From positions 1-61,375 of the forward strand of contig QAKW01000083.1 in the NCBI GenBank assembly GCA_003343605.1: 61,375 nucleotides of DNA. The letters run 5' to 3'. Of the stretch, positions 1 to 9,220 are shown piece by piece. Each line of letters starts with the position of its first letter. The first letter of the stretch is position 1. Below the pieces are notes generated by a model that made no database searches, was not told where the DNA came from, and saw only the letters and a list, made by a program, of their open reading frames with translations. A program made the translations under genes and the position numbers. Source of the DNA: Clostridiales bacterium. GTDB lineage: Bacteria; Bacillota; Clostridia; Oscillospirales; QAKW01.

Positions 1-264
1 AATATATTTTTCCAACGGATCATCCAGTGAAATCTTTCCCTGCTCTGCCAGATGCATTAAACCTGCGCAGGTCAGTATTTTTGTGCAGGAATAAAGATAG
101 TAATAAGAATGCGTTCCAGCCGGTTCGGTATTCAAATAGTCGCAAAAGCCATATTGCCGGCGAAATACCAGTTTCCCATGATGGTATATTAAAAGATCAC
201 AGCCAGGAATTCTGGCGCTTGGAACTTCCTGCGCCATAAACCGGTTCAATGCCTCAAAAGACAT
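1..264 (-). CDS. serine hydrolase, beta-lactamase/PBP family (partial, C-terminus outside window)
   Basis: Only the first 88 codons lie in the window, and the gene runs off the left edge. The ATG at 264 is preceded by AGGAGGGG with about 6 nt spacing. The visible protein begins MSFEALNRF, has a strand-rich N-terminus and an SCTK tetrad at residues 58-61. That tetrad fits the SxxK nucleophile/base motif of class C beta-lactamase-like serine hydrolases (PF00144), in the usual spacing after the paired strands. There is no signal peptide, so a cytoplasmic esterase or peptidase is likelier than a secreted beta-lactamase. The start overlaps the end of the ABC exporter gene by 11 bp, so the two are probably co-translated. 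The specific substrate cannot be told. Confidence 0.75.
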   Translation of the reverse strand, partial: MSFEALNRFMAQEVPSARIPGCDLLIYHHGKLVFRRQYGFCDYLNTEPAGTHSYYYLYSCTKILTCAGLMHLAEQGKISLDDPLEKYI

Positions 265-2125
265 TTCCTACCCCTCCTTTTTGCTTTCTTTTTTCATAAT
301 CATCCAACGCGTAGCGAAACTGTGTTTCATAGAGCTGCCTGTAAACGCCGCCCTGCTCTACCAGCGCCTGATGCGTTCCTTTTTCCACAATCCTACCCTG
401 CTCCATCACCAGTATTTCGTCTGCGGCAAGAATCGTTGTCAGCCGGTGGGCAATCACAATCGCTGTTCGCCCCCGCAGAAGCGGATCAATGGCTTTTTGA
501 ATCAGGCTTTCAGAAATAGAATCCAGTGAAGAGGTTGCTTCATCCAAAATCAAAACCTTCGGATTTTTCAAAATCGCCCGGGCAATAGAAAGACGCTGCT
601 TCTCGCCGCCGCTCAATTTAAAGCCGCGATTTCCAACCGGGGTGTCATAGCCCTGCGGCAGCGTCATAATAAAATCATGGATGTTTGCATCTCTGCAGGC
701 CGCTATGAGCTCCGCCTCATCCGCATCCCATTTCGCATATAAAAGATTGGCCCGGATGGTATCGTTAAAAAGATAGGTTTCCTGCGTCACCATGGCAATC
801 TGCTGCCGCAGGGCGGAAAGATCCCATTGCCGCACATCCACGCCATCCAGTGTAAGCGAGCCTTCCTCCACATCGTAAAGGCGAGGGATCAGATTTACCA
901 GTGTTGATTTTCCTCCGCCGCTCGCACCAACGATTGCAATGGTTTTACCCGCGTCTACCCGAAAAGAAATCCGGCGCAGCAGTTCCTTCTCTCTGGAATA
1001 GGAAAAGGAAACGTTCTCAAAGCAGATCGTTCCCTGCACCTCTGCCGGGCGGTAACCATCCGGCGGGTTTACAACATCGGGCTTCAAATCGAAATATTCA
1101 AAAATCCGCGTAAAAAGTGCCATGGAACGGATGAGATCCGCTTGTACATTAAGTAATTGATCAACCGGATTATACAGTTTGTTTACCAGCGTTACCATAA
1201 TGGTCACGTCTCCCACCGTAAGCTGCATATTCCCAAAATGATACATAATCAGCCCGGCGGCCACATAAATCAGCAGCGGTCCCATATTTTTCAGGATTCG
1301 TAATCCCCGCCAAAACCAAAGCCCCACCAGACGTTCCCGAATGGCCAATTTTGTGGAGCGAAGATTCACCTGCCGGTAAGCTTCATATTCTCGGTCTTCA
1401 TTGGTAAAAAGCTTTGTCAGCAACTGGCCGCTGACGCTTAAGGATTCATTGAGAATCTGATTCGCCTGATCCCGCTGGCGCTGCGTTTCATCCGCGATCT
1501 GCCAGCGTTTTCTGCCAACCGCACGCGTGGGAAGAACCAGAAAGGGGACCAGCGCAACGCCAACCAGCGCCAAAATCCAGTTTTTCTGAAACAGCGTGAT
1601 CAAAACGATAACGACCGTTGCCACATTGCTGAAAAAATGAACAAACGTATTTGAAATTACCGCCTGCACGCCGCTGATATCCTCGGTCATCCGCGTAATA
1701 ATATCGCCCTGCCGGTTGGCAGTAAAGAACCGATGCCCCATTTTTTGCAAATGGGCAAACATTTTATTGCGCATATCATAGGTGATGAACTGGCCGATCC
1801 AGGTTGTAAGCAGCACCTCCCCGATTGATACCAGATTGGAAAGCACCAAAACCAGAAGGGAGAGCAGTGCCAAACGAATCAAAAGCGCAAGATCCCCGCC
1901 GTAAAGACCTCCGTCTATCATTTTGCCGGTCAGGATCGAGGGGATCACGCCCAGTATGCCGGAAACAGCAATACAGACCAAAACCAGCCCCAGCTGAAAG
2001 CGATAGGGCCGCAGATAGGAAAGGATCCGCCGCACCAGGCTCTTTGTGAGCTTCGGGCGGTTTTTCTTTTCTTCTTCCGTCAGGGCGCGTCGCGGCCCGC
2101 GCGGGCCGCCTGGCATCATCGCCAT
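254..2125 (-). CDS. ABC exporter, fused permease-ATPase (MsbA/BmrA type)
   Basis: The 623-aa half-transporter has a six-helix exporter membrane domain (about 40-340) followed by an ATPase domain. Walker A GASGGGKST is at about 400-408, signature LSGGEKQ at about 504 and Walker B LILDEATS at about 525. The Glu after Walker B is present, so the ATPase site looks intact and the protein could act as a homodimer. The N-terminus is basic and Pro/Gly-rich (PGGPRGPRR). The start at 2125 has AGGAGATG 8 nt upstream. It lies 11 bp after a lipoprotein gene and overlaps a serine hydrolase, at the tail of the translation-factor operon. Family knowledge suggests drug, lipid or peptide export; the sequence does not show the substrate. 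Confidence 0.9.
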   Translation of the reverse strand: MAMMPGGPRGPRRALTEEEKKNRPKLTKSLVRRILSYLRPYRFQLGLVLVCIAVSGILGVIPSILTGKMIDGGLYGGDLALLIRLALLSLLVLVLSNLVSIGEVLLTTWIGQFITYDMRNKMFAHLQKMGHRFFTANRQGDIITRMTEDISGVQAVISNTFVHFFSNVATVVIVLITLFQKNWILALVGVALVPFLVLPTRAVGRKRWQIADETQRQRDQANQILNESLSVSGQLLTKLFTNEDREYEAYRQVNLRSTKLAIRERLVGLWFWRGLRILKNMGPLLIYVAAGLIMYHFGNMQLTVGDVTIMVTLVNKLYNPVDQLLNVQADLIRSMALFTRIFEYFDLKPDVVNPPDGYRPAEVQGTICFENVSFSYSREKELLRRISFRVDAGKTIAIVGASGGGKSTLVNLIPRLYDVEEGSLTLDGVDVRQWDLSALRQQIAMVTQETYLFNDTIRANLLYAKWDADEAELIAACRDANIHDFIMTLPQGYDTPVGNRGFKLSGGEKQRLSIARAILKNPKVLILDEATSSLDSISESLIQKAIDPLLRGRTAIVIAHRLTTILAADEILVMEQGRIVEKGTHQALVEQGGVYRQLYETQFRYALDDYEKRKQKGGVGNVF

Positions 2126-2136
2126 TCTGTCATCTC

Positions 2137-2658
2137 CTACTGAATTCTGGAAATCAGAAGCTGCTGATCCGCCAGATAGTCATAAAGACGCGTACTGCCG
2201 CGCGGATCTTCCCCTGTTCCATACCGGCTGTCATACCGAATGGCAAAAACCGATTCGTTTTCATCCTGAATATACGGATTGCGCGGCGGATTTACAGAAC
2301 CGCTCCCCGCCGCAAAACCGCCGGCATAAATCACCCGGTTTCCAATAGCCATTACAAAAAGATCCTCCGGCCCGGCCTGAAAAAGCCGGGATCCGCCATC
2401 CTGCATATTTCCCAGCGCATTGATATCTTGCAGCTGCACCCGGTGCTCCGCCCAGAGATAACCCTTGATATTCGCACCGGTAAAGGCAAGACGGCCTTTC
2501 TTTTTAGCCAGCTTGAGCAATGCCTCCCCATCCAGGTCCGCGCTGCTCAGCAGATCTGCGCTGACTACATAAAACTTCAAATCTTCTTTGGTTTTTTGAC
2601 AGGCGCACAGCGTTCCCAGCAATACCAATGCCGCCGCCAAAGCAATAAAACGTTTCAT
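2137..2658 (-). CDS. putative lipoprotein, 173 aa, unknown function
   Basis: The start has GAGGTGAGAAA directly upstream. The N-terminus is a lipoprotein signal peptide, with a hydrophobic stretch ending in the lipobox LCAC and the acylated Cys at residue 20, so the mature protein should be anchored on the outer face of the membrane. The rest is a small globular domain with no catalytic motif that I recognise. The gene begins 5 bp after the stop of another lipoprotein gene, so the two probably act or are made together. No family name is offered. Confidence 0.75.
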   Translation of the reverse strand: MKRFIALAAALVLLGTLCACQKTKEDLKFYVVSADLLSSADLDGEALLKLAKKKGRLAFTGANIKGYLWAEHRVQLQDINALGNMQDGGSRLFQAGPEDLFVMAIGNRVIYAGGFAAGSGSVNPPRNPYIQDENESVFAIRYDSRYGTGEDPRGSTRLYDYLADQQLLISRIQ

Positions 2659-2662
2659 TTTC

Positions 2663-3697
2663 TCACCTCAGCGAATAGGCCGAAACGGTTCCATCGGCCT
2701 TTTGCAGCGATGCCGAAGCAAGGCTACCGTGCCCTGCACCAAAATTCAGATAGAGCACCGCGCCGTCTAAAAGCTGGTAGGCATCCCGGTAATTCCCTTC
2801 TGTTCCTTCAAACCAGTCGGGCGCGCCATACTGCTGATAAATTTCAGAGGGCTTTGCATTCTTTTTCAGCGTGTTAAAAAGATTCAGGTTCTTGGTTTCG
2901 CGATAGAAGCCTTTCGGCTTTTCTTCTTCACCCCAGCTTCCCAGATAAACAGATGCTTCGCTGCCCTTCACCATTCGAACTGCGCGCAGATTTTCCCGTG
3001 CGTAGCCGTAATCCAGATAAAGATTGCTGCCATCATCCATGGTATAAACATCGATCAGATAACTATCTTTCTTAAAAGACACAGAGCTGTAACTATTGGG
3101 TTTGCCCAGCGCCGAAACCACCGTCTCACGGCTGACGCCGACCTTCAGAATCTGCTCGGCAAGGCTATAGCTGTATCTCTTTGAGGCAAAATAGCCGCCT
3201 TCTTCCGTTTGCCCGCTCTGCACGCCAGAGGAGGCGCCGCCTTGTTCAGAGCCCTGGGGATTGGTTTGATTGCCAACGCCTGTATTCCCGGCATTGCCGT
3301 TTTGGCTGGTGCTGCTCTTTAATATGCCAATGCTTACCAAATATTCAAACAGATCATTTTTTTCTCCGGCAGCGGTTGTATAAACGGCCGTTTTAACCAC
3401 CTCCCGCTCATTATAGGTCAGCGCAAGGGTAGCGCCGTCCTGCAGGCGGTAGGTATAGGTATTTCCATCGGAAATCATATAAGACTGGGGGCTTCCGAGC
3501 GCTGTGAGCACTTCGCTGCGCGTGGTGCTTACAGAAAAGAAATAAAGATCCTGCTCCAATATCGCACTTTTTTGAATCACGCCAAAACCGGTGCCGCCGC
3601 TGTCTTCTCGTTCATAATCGGGCGCCTTTTTTTTACAGCCGGATGCATTGAGCAGTAAGATCATGCACAGAAAAAATGATAGCATCCGTTTGTTCAT
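2663..3697 (-). CDS. lipoprotein with three BamE/SmpA-like repeats
   Basis: The 344-aa protein has a lipobox (ASGC, Cys21), then three copies of a similar unit at about 57-105, 187-243 and 282-334. Each has a short helix ending in a G-x-P turn (ALGSP, ALGKP, QYGAP), followed by a strand pair with an aromatic Y/DG-rich hairpin (LQDGATLALTY, MDDGSNLYLDY, LLDGAVLYLNF). That order resembles the BamE/SmpA fold. Gram-positive cells have no BAM complex, so the repeats probably bind envelope or wall partners. A Gly/Ser/Gln-rich linker (about 130-168) separates repeat one from two. The start overlaps the ribF stop by 4 bp. The repeats are seen directly; the fold name is inferred. Confidence 0.7.
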   Translation of the reverse strand: MNKRMLSFFLCMILLLNASGCKKKAPDYEREDSGGTGFGVIQKSAILEQDLYFFSVSTTRSEVLTALGSPQSYMISDGNTYTYRLQDGATLALTYNEREVVKTAVYTTAAGEKNDLFEYLVSIGILKSSTSQNGNAGNTGVGNQTNPQGSEQGGASSGVQSGQTEEGGYFASKRYSYSLAEQILKVGVSRETVVSALGKPNSYSSVSFKKDSYLIDVYTMDDGSNLYLDYGYARENLRAVRMVKGSEASVYLGSWGEEEKPKGFYRETKNLNLFNTLKKNAKPSEIYQQYGAPDWFEGTEGNYRDAYQLLDGAVLYLNFGAGHGSLASASLQKADGTVSAYSLR

Positions 3698-4557
3698 TTT
3701 AACATCTCCAATCTTGTAAGGCTATGCTCCCCGTCCTTTTGAATTTGTGCAAACAATTGTTCCCTGCTTTCAAATCTGGTTTCCTTGCGCAAATACGCTT
3801 TCAGCTCAATCCGGATTTCACAGCCGTATAAATCCGGTGAATCGCGCAGTATATGCGCCTCCAGATTCGGTTCTCCGCCTGATTCCACCGTTGGCCGCAC
3901 ACCGATATTTGCCGCCGCCGGGTATCGGCTTCCCTCCGCTTCCACCCAGGCGGCATAAACACCATAGGGGGGTAAGAGCTGGCGGCTGCTCAGGGGAATA
4001 TTGACTGTTGGCTGCCCATACTGCCGCGCAAGCCCTTTCCCGCGGCAGACCTCGCCCATCAGGCAAAATGGATGCCCAAGCCGCGCTTCGGCCTGCTCAA
4101 GTTCTCCCGCTTCCAGATAGGTGCGGATCATCGATGAGCTGACGCGCAGATCCTCCACCATCAGACTCTTTAATTTTTTTACAGTAATCCCGCGGCTGAT
4201 CAGCGTAAATTCATTTCCTTTCCGGTCTTTGCCAAAATGGAAATCCTGGCCGCATACAAGCCCCACGACCTGCAGCTCTTCCTTAAGAAAATGATCGGTA
4301 AAATCCTCCGCCGCCATCTCTTTCCACTGCTCAAAGTGCAGAACCTGCCAATGCTCTATGCCGTATTGACTGAAATACCAGTCTTTTACCCGGTTATCCG
4401 TGATTATCTTCTGGCCTTTGGTATTGGCATCAAACGAGAGGACCATCGGTTCGGCATGCAGCGAAGCCGCCCATTCATTCAGCTGAAGAAGAATCTGCTG
4501 ATGTCCGCGATGGACACCGTCAAAATCCCCGATTGCAATCACACGATTCGGCATCAT
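3694..4557 (-). CDS. ribF: bifunctional riboflavin kinase / FAD synthetase
   Basis: The enzyme makes FMN from riboflavin and then FAD. The N-terminal nucleotidyltransferase domain shows GDFDGVHRGH (about 10-19), and the C-terminal flavokinase domain shows GKGLARQYGQPTVNIPL near residue 180, which is the family's GxxxGxxxGxPTxN pattern. At 287 aa it is slightly shorter than the usual 300-320. It closes the conserved rimP-to-ribF operon, overlapping truB by 4 bp (ATGA), and is followed by a lipoprotein gene with another 4-bp overlap. I see no FMN riboswitch, which is normal for ribF in this operon. Confidence 0.95.
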   Translation of the reverse strand: MMPNRVIAIGDFDGVHRGHQQILLQLNEWAASLHAEPMVLSFDANTKGQKIITDNRVKDWYFSQYGIEHWQVLHFEQWKEMAAEDFTDHFLKEELQVVGLVCGQDFHFGKDRKGNEFTLISRGITVKKLKSLMVEDLRVSSSMIRTYLEAGELEQAEARLGHPFCLMGEVCRGKGLARQYGQPTVNIPLSSRQLLPPYGVYAAWVEAEGSRYPAAANIGVRPTVESGGEPNLEAHILRDSPDLYGCEIRIELKAYLRKETRFESREQLFAQIQKDGEHSLTRLEMLK

Positions 4558-5438
4558 AAATGTGTTACGACCTGAAAACAGGTCTCTCCATCCCTTTCAA
4601 TTTGATCTCCCAATCCGATCAGCTCCCCGCGCCGATAAACGGCACAAAGCCCGGATGGAAGATCCTTTAGTTTTCGTATGGACACCGCGCAGCCGTTGCG
4701 CAGCAATGTGGCAAAAAAATCTTCCGGCGTATACTGGGGAAGGCCGGCAAGTGCCTGCTCCAGAGAAATCAGGGCCGGCGGCACTTCTCCCCGCTCCAGC
4801 TGCTGCATCAATTCTTCCAACGGCACCGCCTGTTCTATCCGATACGGCCCCACTCGGGTCCGCCTGAGAGCCGTCATGGTTCCACAGGTGCCCGCCGCAG
4901 CCGCCAGATCAGAAAATAAAGTTCGGATATAAGTGCCTTTGGAACAATCCACCTCCAGCGTAGCCTCTGCACGTTCCGCATGAAAGGAAAGCAGCTTCAG
5001 GCGGTTGATCGTTACCGTTCGTTCCGGCACTTCCACCGCCCGGCCCGCCCGCGCATGGCGATAGAGCGGAACGCCCTCTACCTTGATCGCCGAATAAATC
5101 GGCGGGCGCTGCGTCAGCGTTCCGGTAAAAGCGGGAAGCAGTGCACTGAATTGTGCTTTATCAACGACCGCCGCTTTTTCCGCTATGATTTTACCGGTCA
5201 TATCCCCCGTATCTGTTTCAATTCCAAAGCGCAGGGTGCCGATATAGCGTTTCTGCCCGCCGGTCAGAAGCGAGCAAAGCTTGGTCGCCCGGCCAACCAT
5301 CACCGGCAGCAAGCCGGTTGCCATCGGATCAAGCGTTCCGCTGTGTCCGCATTTTTGTCCGCTGAGCCGTTTGATACGCGCCACCACGCCAAACGAAGTC
5401 ATTCCGGCCGGTTTATCAACCAAAAACAACCCGTTCAT
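4554..5438 (-). CDS. truB: tRNA pseudouridine-55 synthase
   Basis: It isomerises U55 in the T-loop of tRNAs. The protein begins NGLFLVDKPAGMTSF and carries SGTLDPMATGLLPV (about 37-50), whose Asp is the catalytic residue of TruB enzymes. The later motif CSKGTYIRTLFSDL is the RNA-binding/active-site motif of the family. At 294 aa it has normal length with a short C-terminal PUA-like part. It overlaps nrnA upstream by 4 bp and ribF downstream by 4 bp, the standard position in this operon. Confidence 0.96.
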   Translation of the reverse strand: MNGLFLVDKPAGMTSFGVVARIKRLSGQKCGHSGTLDPMATGLLPVMVGRATKLCSLLTGGQKRYIGTLRFGIETDTGDMTGKIIAEKAAVVDKAQFSALLPAFTGTLTQRPPIYSAIKVEGVPLYRHARAGRAVEVPERTVTINRLKLLSFHAERAEATLEVDCSKGTYIRTLFSDLAAAAGTCGTMTALRRTRVGPYRIEQAVPLEELMQQLERGEVPPALISLEQALAGLPQYTPEDFFATLLRNGCAVSIRKLKDLPSGLCAVYRRGELIGLGDQIERDGETCFQVVTHL

Positions 5439-6394
5439 TGCACCTTCTCCAATTCCTGCCGCAGCGTTTTCACCATACAGGCCTCCAGTGTCTCATACGC
5501 GCCACGCATAGAGCAGCCTGCCGCCATGCGATGACCGCCGCCGCCAAACAACGCGCAGATCTTTCCGCCGTCGAGCAGGCCGTTGGTCCGCAGCGAAACC
5601 TTATACTGCCCGGGCTCCGCTTCCTTAAATGTTGCCGCTACCACCGCCCCCTCGATCTGAATCGGCAGGGAGGAAATGGATTCCAGTTCATCTGCTCCGG
5701 CAGCGGTCTGCAGCAGCATCTCTCTGGAAATTAGCATGGTCACAATCCGGCCGCCTGCATAAAAGCGCAGTGTTTCCATCGCAAGCCGGTTGATCTCAAA
5801 TTCCGCCTGGCTCTTGGTTTGAAAAAGCCATCTGTTGAGCGCGGCTACGTCAAACTCCGTCTCCATTAAACGGGCCGCCTTCAGATGTGTGGCACGGGTA
5901 GTATTGCCATATTTAAAACAGCCGGTATCAGTAGCAATCGCCGTATAAAATGCGGCTGCGGCCCGCGGTGAAAGCGGGCCCAGTTCCTCTGCCAGATCCA
6001 CCAGAATCTCTCCGGTCGCCCCGGCAGCGGCATCGATATAATTCCATTTACCAAAATAGGGGTTGGTAGCATGATGGTCGATTACCAAATCGGCCTGTTT
6101 TGCAAACGCGGCATAGGCGCCGGCCATATCCGGTGCCGCAATGTCGATACAAACAAGCGCACCCTCCGGGGTTCCAAGCAGATCTGCACGGCCCCCGCTG
6201 AGAAAACGATAGCGCGGTGAAACCGGATCAGCACACAATACCTTTACCCGTTTCCCCAGGCTTTCCAGCAGATCCATCAGCCCGAAAGCACTGCCGAGCG
6301 TATCGCCATCCGGGCGCACATGACAAAAAAGCGTCAGTGTATCCTGGCTTTTTAAAAATGCAGCAATGTCCGGCAGTGCATTATTCTGATTCAT
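5435..6394 (-). CDS. nrnA: DHH/DHHA1 phosphoesterase, nanoRNase/pAp phosphatase
   Basis: It degrades 2-5-nt RNA ends (nanoRNA) and 3'-phosphoadenosine phosphate. Motifs are HVRPDGDTLGS (metal site), IDHHATN (the DHH motif) and GGGGHRMAAGC near the C-terminus (DHHA1 GGGH). The ATG at 6394 was chosen because it gives a protein beginning MNQNNALPDIAAFL and overlaps the rbfA stop by only 14 bp. Upstream in-frame codons lie deep inside rbfA and add no family-like sequence. The 319-aa length is normal, and the gene keeps its usual place between rbfA and truB. Confidence 0.93.
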   Translation of the reverse strand: MNQNNALPDIAAFLKSQDTLTLFCHVRPDGDTLGSAFGLMDLLESLGKRVKVLCADPVSPRYRFLSGGRADLLGTPEGALVCIDIAAPDMAGAYAAFAKQADLVIDHHATNPYFGKWNYIDAAAGATGEILVDLAEELGPLSPRAAAAFYTAIATDTGCFKYGNTTRATHLKAARLMETEFDVAALNRWLFQTKSQAEFEINRLAMETLRFYAGGRIVTMLISREMLLQTAAGADELESISSLPIQIEGAVVAATFKEAEPGQYKVSLRTNGLLDGGKICALFGGGGHRMAAGCSMRGAYETLEACMVKTLRQELEKVQ

Positions 6395-6749
6395 CTGCTT
6401 CTTCCCCGTTGCCATCCAGCCCCAGTTCATGGAGCTTTTCATTGATATGCAGGCCATATTTGATAGAAGGATCTGCATGAAAGCTGAGTTCCGGCGTATA
6501 GCGCAGCCGCAGCCCGCGGGAAAGCGCGCCGCGGATATAGCTCCCGGAAGATTTGAGGCCTCTCAGCATGTCCTCTTCGCTGCCCTCCAGCGCTGAAACA
6601 AATACCTTGCATTCCTTTAAATCTCCGGTGGTCTCCACCGCCGTTACTGAAATCAGCTTTGGAACCCGCGGATCCTTCACTGTAGGAAGGATCCGCGCCA
6701 GCTCTTTGCGGATTTCTTCATTGATCCGTTCAATTCGATGCGTAGCCAT
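6381..6749 (-). CDS. rbfA: 30S ribosome-binding factor A
   Basis: The small KH-fold protein helps mature the 5' end of 16S rRNA in the 30S subunit, especially in the cold. The 122-aa product starts MATHRIERINEEIRKELARIL and contains the segment DPRVPKLISVTAVETTGDLKECKVFVS, typical of RbfA. The C-terminus ends in an acidic tail (GNGEEADESE). Start and infB stop share one base (TAATG), so translation is coupled. Confidence 0.95.
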   Translation of the reverse strand: MATHRIERINEEIRKELARILPTVKDPRVPKLISVTAVETTGDLKECKVFVSALEGSEEDMLRGLKSSGSYIRGALSRGLRLRYTPELSFHADPSIKYGLHINEKLHELGLDGNGEEADESE

Positions 6750-9220
6750 TATTCTTTAATCTCCTGCATTTCGAAGGCCTCTATGATGTCTCCTTCCTTC
6801 AGATCGTTATAATTCTCAATCGTCAGGCCGCATTCAAAGTTTTCCTGCACCTCCCTGACATCGTCTTTAAACCGTTTCAGAGACGCCAGCGTTCCCTCGA
6901 AAATCACCACATTGTCGCGAATCAGACGAATGGAGGCGTTGCGGGTAATCTTGCCGCTTTTCACATAACAGCCCGCCACTGTGCCGATTCCAGACACCCT
7001 GATCGTCTGCCGCACCTCTGCGCTGCCCAGCACCGCTTCTTTAAATTTAGGCGCCAGCATGCCCTTCATCGCGGCTTCGATCTCTTCAATACAATCATAA
7101 ATAACCCGGTAAAGCCGGATATCAACCGACGCCTTTTCCGCAGACGCCTTTGCATTGGCATCCGGCCGGATATTGAATCCCACAATGATCGCGCCAGAGG
7201 CCTCAGCCAGCATCACATCGCTTTCATTCACGCCCCCAACGCCGCTGTGGATCACCCTTACGCGAACCTCTTCGTTGGAAAGCTTCTCCAGAGAGGTTTT
7301 TACTGCCTCGGCAGAACCCTGAACATCTGCTTTCACAATAATGTTCAGATCTTTCATATTTCCCTCCTGAATCCGGGAGAACAAATCATCAAGCGATACC
7401 TTATACTGGCTCTGCGCCGCCAGCTTCTGATCATTTTTACGCTGGTCTGCCAGCTCTCTTGCCAGGCGCTCATCTTCCACAACAAAGAAATGGTCGCCGG
7501 CCTGCGGAACCTCCGCCAGGCCGATAATCTCCACCGGCGTGGAAGGCCCGGCCGATTTGATCCGGCGGCCTTTATCATCGGTCATGGCGCGGATCTTTCC
7601 TACTGCAGTTCCTGCAATAATAATATCCCCCATCCGGAGTGTTCCATTCTGAACCAGAACCGTCGCCACAGAGCCGCGGCCCTTATCCAGCTTCGCTTCA
7701 ATAACAGCACCCTTGGCCAGGCGATTGGGGTTGGCCTTGAAATCTTTCATCTCGGCAACCAGCAGCACCATCTCCAAAAGGGTATCAATTCCCTCATGCT
7801 TCAGCGCGGAAACCGGCACGCAGATCGTATCGCCGCCCCAGGCTTCCGGAACCAGTTCATATTCTGTCAGCTCCTGCATCACCCGATCGGGATTGGCGCC
7901 TTCCTTATCCATTTTATTGATCGCAACAATAATGGGAATTTCCGCAGCCTTCGCATGATTGATGGCTTCAACGGTCTGCGGCATGATGCCGTCGTCTGCC
8001 GCGACAACCAGAATGGCAATGTCTGTTACCGATGCGCCGCGGGCGCGCATGGCCGTAAAGGCGGCGTGCCCCGGCGTATCCAGAAACGTAATATCCTGCC
8101 CATTGCACTGCACTTTATAAGCACCGATATGCTGCGTAATACCGCCGGCCTCGCCGCTCACCACATTGGCATCGCGAATCGCATCCAGCAAAGAGGTTTT
8201 TCCGTGGTCTACATGGCCCATTACCACCACAACCGGGCAGCGCCCCACCAGCTCCGCTTCCTGATCTTCGCGATCGTCGATCAGGCGGTCTTCGATTGAA
8301 AGGATGATTTCTTTTTCAACGCGGATATCAAATTCCTCCGCGACCAGATAGGCGGTGTCGTAATCGATGATCTGGGAAGCACCGGCCATAATACCGAGCG
8401 ACATCAGCTTTTTAACAACCTGCGCCACATTAACCTTCATCCGAAGGGCAAGTTCGCTTACAGCAATCTCATCCGGTACCAGAATCTTCATTTTGGCCTG
8501 CTTCCGCTGCAGTTCGATTCTCTTCAAACGCTCCGCCTCCGTTTCTTTCTTTTTCTTCATGCCGTATTGACCCTGCCGCTGCCAATCCTTCTTTTTCTGA
8601 ATCTTCTGTTTAGAGGCGGTAAAGGTGTTGCGGTTTTCATGATTGCTGGCAAGATCCATCAGCTTATCGTCGTATTTTCCGAGATTCACATCGTTTGTTC
8701 TGGTATCAACAACGCGAACCGTCCGTTCGATTTTCTGCACCTGCCGGGGGCCGCGCTCTTTTTTCTTTGGCAGAGGCGCGTTATTTTGCGGTTTGGGTGC
8801 CGGCTGCGCAGCCGGCGCCTGCGTTTTTTGATCCGCGTGTTTATGTGTTGCAGGCTCCTGGGATTTAGGCCGCTGTTCCCGGGTGGGAAGCGGCTTCTTC
8901 TCCGGTGTTTTTTCCTGCACCTTCGGCTCTTTTCCCGAAGCCGCTTTTTCCCGCGGGCCTGCAGGCTCCTTTGGTACCGGAGCGGCTTTTTCCGGTTCCT
9001 TTTTCGGCTGATTGGCCAGCGCGAAATAGGCCGCAAAGCTCTCCACCTGGTTTTTTCTGGTATAATAATTAAAAAGATAGTCCAGCTCGCCCTGGGTTAA
9101 AACGGCCATATGGGTCCGTTCTTTCTTTTCAAAACGATCTAAAAGCTCCATGATATCGGCGCTTTTCATGCCAAAATCTTTTGCGAACTCATGAACTCTG
9201 TATTTCTGCTCCAAATTCAT
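6749..9220 (-). CDS. infB: translation initiation factor IF-2
   Basis: It is a GTPase that places initiator tRNA on the 30S subunit. The N-terminal IF2_N-like region (YRVHEFAKDFGM) is followed by a Pro/Lys/Glu/Gln-rich linker (about 70-150). The GTPase domain has GHVDHGKTSLLD (about 330), DTPGHAAF and NKMD, and beta-barrel domains follow. The ATG at 9220 gives MNLEQKYRVHEF and has GAAGGGGG only 2 nt upstream. The TTG two codons later (9214) would have better spacing (8 nt), so the exact start is open. The gene overlaps ylxQ by about 32 bp. Confidence 0.95.
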   Translation of the reverse strand: MNLEQKYRVHEFAKDFGMKSADIMELLDRFEKKERTHMAVLTQGELDYLFNYYTRKNQVESFAAYFALANQPKKEPEKAAPVPKEPAGPREKAASGKEPKVQEKTPEKKPLPTREQRPKSQEPATHKHADQKTQAPAAQPAPKPQNNAPLPKKKERGPRQVQKIERTVRVVDTRTNDVNLGKYDDKLMDLASNHENRNTFTASKQKIQKKKDWQRQGQYGMKKKKETEAERLKRIELQRKQAKMKILVPDEIAVSELALRMKVNVAQVVKKLMSLGIMAGASQIIDYDTAYLVAEEFDIRVEKEIILSIEDRLIDDREDQEAELVGRCPVVVVMGHVDHGKTSLLDAIRDANVVSGEAGGITQHIGAYKVQCNGQDITFLDTPGHAAFTAMRARGASVTDIAILVVAADDGIMPQTVEAINHAKAAEIPIIVAINKMDKEGANPDRVMQELTEYELVPEAWGGDTICVPVSALKHEGIDTLLEMVLLVAEMKDFKANPNRLAKGAVIEAKLDKGRGSVATVLVQNGTLRMGDIIIAGTAVGKIRAMTDDKGRRIKSAGPSTPVEIIGLAEVPQAGDHFFVVEDERLARELADQRKNDQKLAAQSQYKVSLDDLFSRIQEGNMKDLNIIVKADVQGSAEAVKTSLEKLSNEEVRVRVIHSGVGGVNESDVMLAEASGAIIVGFNIRPDANAKASAEKASVDIRLYRVIYDCIEEIEAAMKGMLAPKFKEAVLGSAEVRQTIRVSGIGTVAGCYVKSGKITRNASIRLIRDNVVIFEGTLASLKRFKDDVREVQENFECGLTIENYNDLKEGDIIEAFEMQEIKE

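Noticed and set aside
3818..4066. Minus-strand frame inside ribF
   Set aside because: It is in another frame of ribF, Pro/Arg/Gly-rich, and without family features.
7247..8299. Long open frame (350 codons) on the plus strand opposite infB
   Set aside because: It lies wholly antisense to a conserved gene, has no ribosome-binding site and reads as low-complexity His/Arg/Asn-rich sequence. GC-rich third positions of infB explain the lack of stops.
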